DNA from: Oscillospiraceae bacterium | Lineage (GTDB): Bacteria; Bacillota; Clostridia; UBA1212; UBA1255 | Reading direction: 5' to 3' | NCBI GenBank assembly: GCA_015069185.1 | Contig: SVJB01000019.1 | Coordinates: forward strand, 1 to 34,771 | Length of the DNA stretch: 34,771 nucleotides | Shown: positions 33,542 through 34,771 of the stretch, in pieces | Position numbering within the stretch: the first letter of the stretch is position 1 | Layout of the letters: each line of letters opens with the position of its first letter | Made by a program: the position numbers and the translations under genes | Notes under the pieces: generated by a model | The model's database searches: none | What the model was told of the DNA's origin: nothing | What the model saw: the letters and a program-made list of their open reading frames with translations, nothing else

Positions 33542-34771
33542 ATGATAAAAACACCTGAAGAACTCAGACAAAGAATAGAAAGCTGTGCTGCAGGTCTTGC
33601 TGATAAATTTGAAGGTAAGAGCGGCAAGCGCGCTATAGTGCTTTGCGGCGGTACAGGATGTCTTTCTTCTAACTCTGCAGAGATTAGAGAAAGACTTGAG
33701 AAGGTTATCGCTGAGAAAGGACTCAGTGACAAAGTAACAGTAAATCAGGCAGGCTGCTTTGGTTTCTGTTCACAAGGACCTTTCGTAAAGATTTTCCCTG
33801 AGGATACTCTTTACAGAATGGTTTCAGTTGATGATGTTGATGAGATCGTAGAGAAAGATCTTATTGGCGGTGAAGTAGTAGAGAGACTTCTTTACATTGA
33901 TCCTGTAACAGGCGAGAAGGTCCAGAAACAGGACGACATTACATTCTATAAGAAACAACACAGAATTGCTCTTAACGGATGCGGTACAATAGATCCTGAG
34001 AATATTAATGAAGCACTTGGATGGGGAGCTTTTGCAGGCTTGGCTAAGGCTCTTACTATGGATCGTCAGGAAGTTATTAATACAATCCTGGATTCAGGAC
34101 TTCGTGGCCGTGGCGGCGGTGGATTCCCCACAGGTAGAAAATGGCAGTTTGCATATAACCAGAACAGCGATGAGAAATACGTTGTATGTAATGGTGACGA
34201 GGGTGACCCGGGCGCATTCATGGATCGTTCTATTTTCGAAGGTAACCCGTTGGCTGTTATTGAAGGTATGGCAATTGCCGGCTACGCAATCGGTGCACAG
34301 AATGGTTATTTCTATGTACGTGCAGAGTATCCGATCGCAGTAAAACGTCTGCGTCTTGCTATTGAACAGGCTAAGGCAGAGGGCTTACTTGGTGAAAATA
34401 TTTTAGGTTCAGGCTTTAACTTTGATTTACATATTCGTCTTGGTGCAGGTGCATTCGTATGTGGCGAAGAGACAGCACTCCTTAACTCAATCGAAGGTAT
34501 GCGTGGTATGCCTCGTCCGAGACCTCCGTTCCCGGCTGTTAAGGGTCTGTGGGAGAAGCCTACAATCGTTAACAACGTTGAGACTCTGGCATGTGTTCCG
34601 TATATCTTACGTAATGGTGTTGAGTCTTTCACAAAATATGGTACAGAGAAGTCAAAGGGTACAAAGGTATTCGCTCTTGGCGGTAAAGTTAACAATGTAG
34701 GTCTTGTTGAGATTCCTATGGGAACAACTCTCCGCGAACTTATTTATGACATCGGCGGAGGTATTCCCGGT
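33542..34771 (+). CDS. hydB: NuoF/HydB-like subunit, cut by the window end
   Basis: The frame is open from ATG 33542 to the last base (410 codons). An N-terminal thioredoxin-like [2Fe-2S] domain (residues about 30-120) has cysteines in CGGTGC and in AGCFGFCSQGP. The NuoF core follows: GLRGRGGGGFPTGRKW (about 184-200, NADH/FMN loop), CNGDEGDPGAF (about 215) and GAGAFVCGEETALL (about 302). This fused architecture is that of HydB/HndC. The C-terminal cluster-binding part lies beyond the window. GAAAGGA about ten bases upstream supports the start. With the preceding subunit it accepts or donates electrons at NADH in the bifurcating complex. Confidence 0.9.
   Translation, partial: MIKTPEELRQRIESCAAGLADKFEGKSGKRAIVLCGGTGCLSSNSAEIRERLEKVIAEKGLSDKVTVNQAGCFGFCSQGPFVKIFPEDTLYRMVSVDDVDEIVEKDLIGGEVVERLLYIDPVTGEKVQKQDDITFYKKQHRIALNGCGTIDPENINEALGWGAFAGLAKALTMDRQEVINTILDSGLRGRGGGGFPTGRKWQFAYNQNSDEKYVVCNGDEGDPGAFMDRSIFEGNPLAVIEGMAIAGYAIGAQNGYFYVRAEYPIAVKRLRLAIEQAKAEGLLGENILGSGFNFDLHIRLGAGAFVCGEETALLNSIEGMRGMPRPRPPFPAVKGLWEKPTIVNNVETLACVPYILRNGVESFTKYGTEKSKGTKVFALGGKVNNVGLVEIPMGTTLRELIYDIGGGIPG

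Overview
The window reads as the chromosome of a low-GC, strictly anaerobic Clostridia-type Firmicute (Oscillospiraceae/Ruminococcaceae or Lachnospiraceae-like, probably from gut or rumen). The basis is an NfnAB transhydrogenase beside NuoE/NuoF-like subunits of an electron-bifurcating hydrogenase, strong aGGAGG ribosome binding sites, AT-rich intergenic DNA, and very large secreted BspA-type LRR, GLUG, cohesin and dockerin proteins. The taxon is an inference; no rRNA or tRNA was seen.

Layout: (1) 1-125, the 3' end of a group II intron (domains V and VI, probably with the last codons of its reverse transcriptase). (2) 218-1591, a ZIP metal transporter and a HAD-type nucleotidase in one operon. 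(3) 1625-7145, an accessory segment: a 1260-residue HRDC/DUF4011-type helicase with a C-terminal Vsr-like nuclease domain, a frameshifted gene remnant, and on the minus strand a two-gene HTH/nucleotidyltransferase toxin-antitoxin-like operon with a consensus promoter. (4) 7215-25102, an 18-kb plus-strand surface-protein locus ending in a perfect terminator: a 3293-residue LRR protein with a C-terminal dockerin, a 2049-residue protein with an N-terminal cohesin and a C-terminal dockerin, and a membrane-anchored cohesin protein. (5) 25088-26097, an HNH-like ORF whose predicted start lies in that terminator, and a gene-free stretch with an orphan promoter. (6) 26098-30455, a minus-strand marR - ABC - ABC operon for a heterodimeric exporter. 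(7) 30619-34771, nfnA, nfnB, then a separate promoter and the first two genes of an electron-bifurcating hydrogenase operon, the second cut by the window end.

The most striking content is region 4. Its three proteins carry the parts of a cellulosome-like hierarchy: dockerin on the LRR protein, cohesin plus dockerin on the middle protein, and cohesin plus transmembrane anchor on the last. No glycoside hydrolase or other recognisable catalytic domain was seen in any of them. The simplest reading is a self-contained, non-enzymatic surface display or adhesion complex held together by cohesin-dockerin pairs. Binding partners are inferred, not shown. The two dockerins carry different residues at the positions that set specificity in type I dockerins, which would suit a two-step chain.

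Region 7 is core anaerobic redox metabolism: NfnAB links NADH, NADPH and ferredoxin pools, and the HydBC-type subunits link NADH and ferredoxin to H2. The exporter operon is probably autoregulated by its MarR protein through a palindrome next to the promoter.
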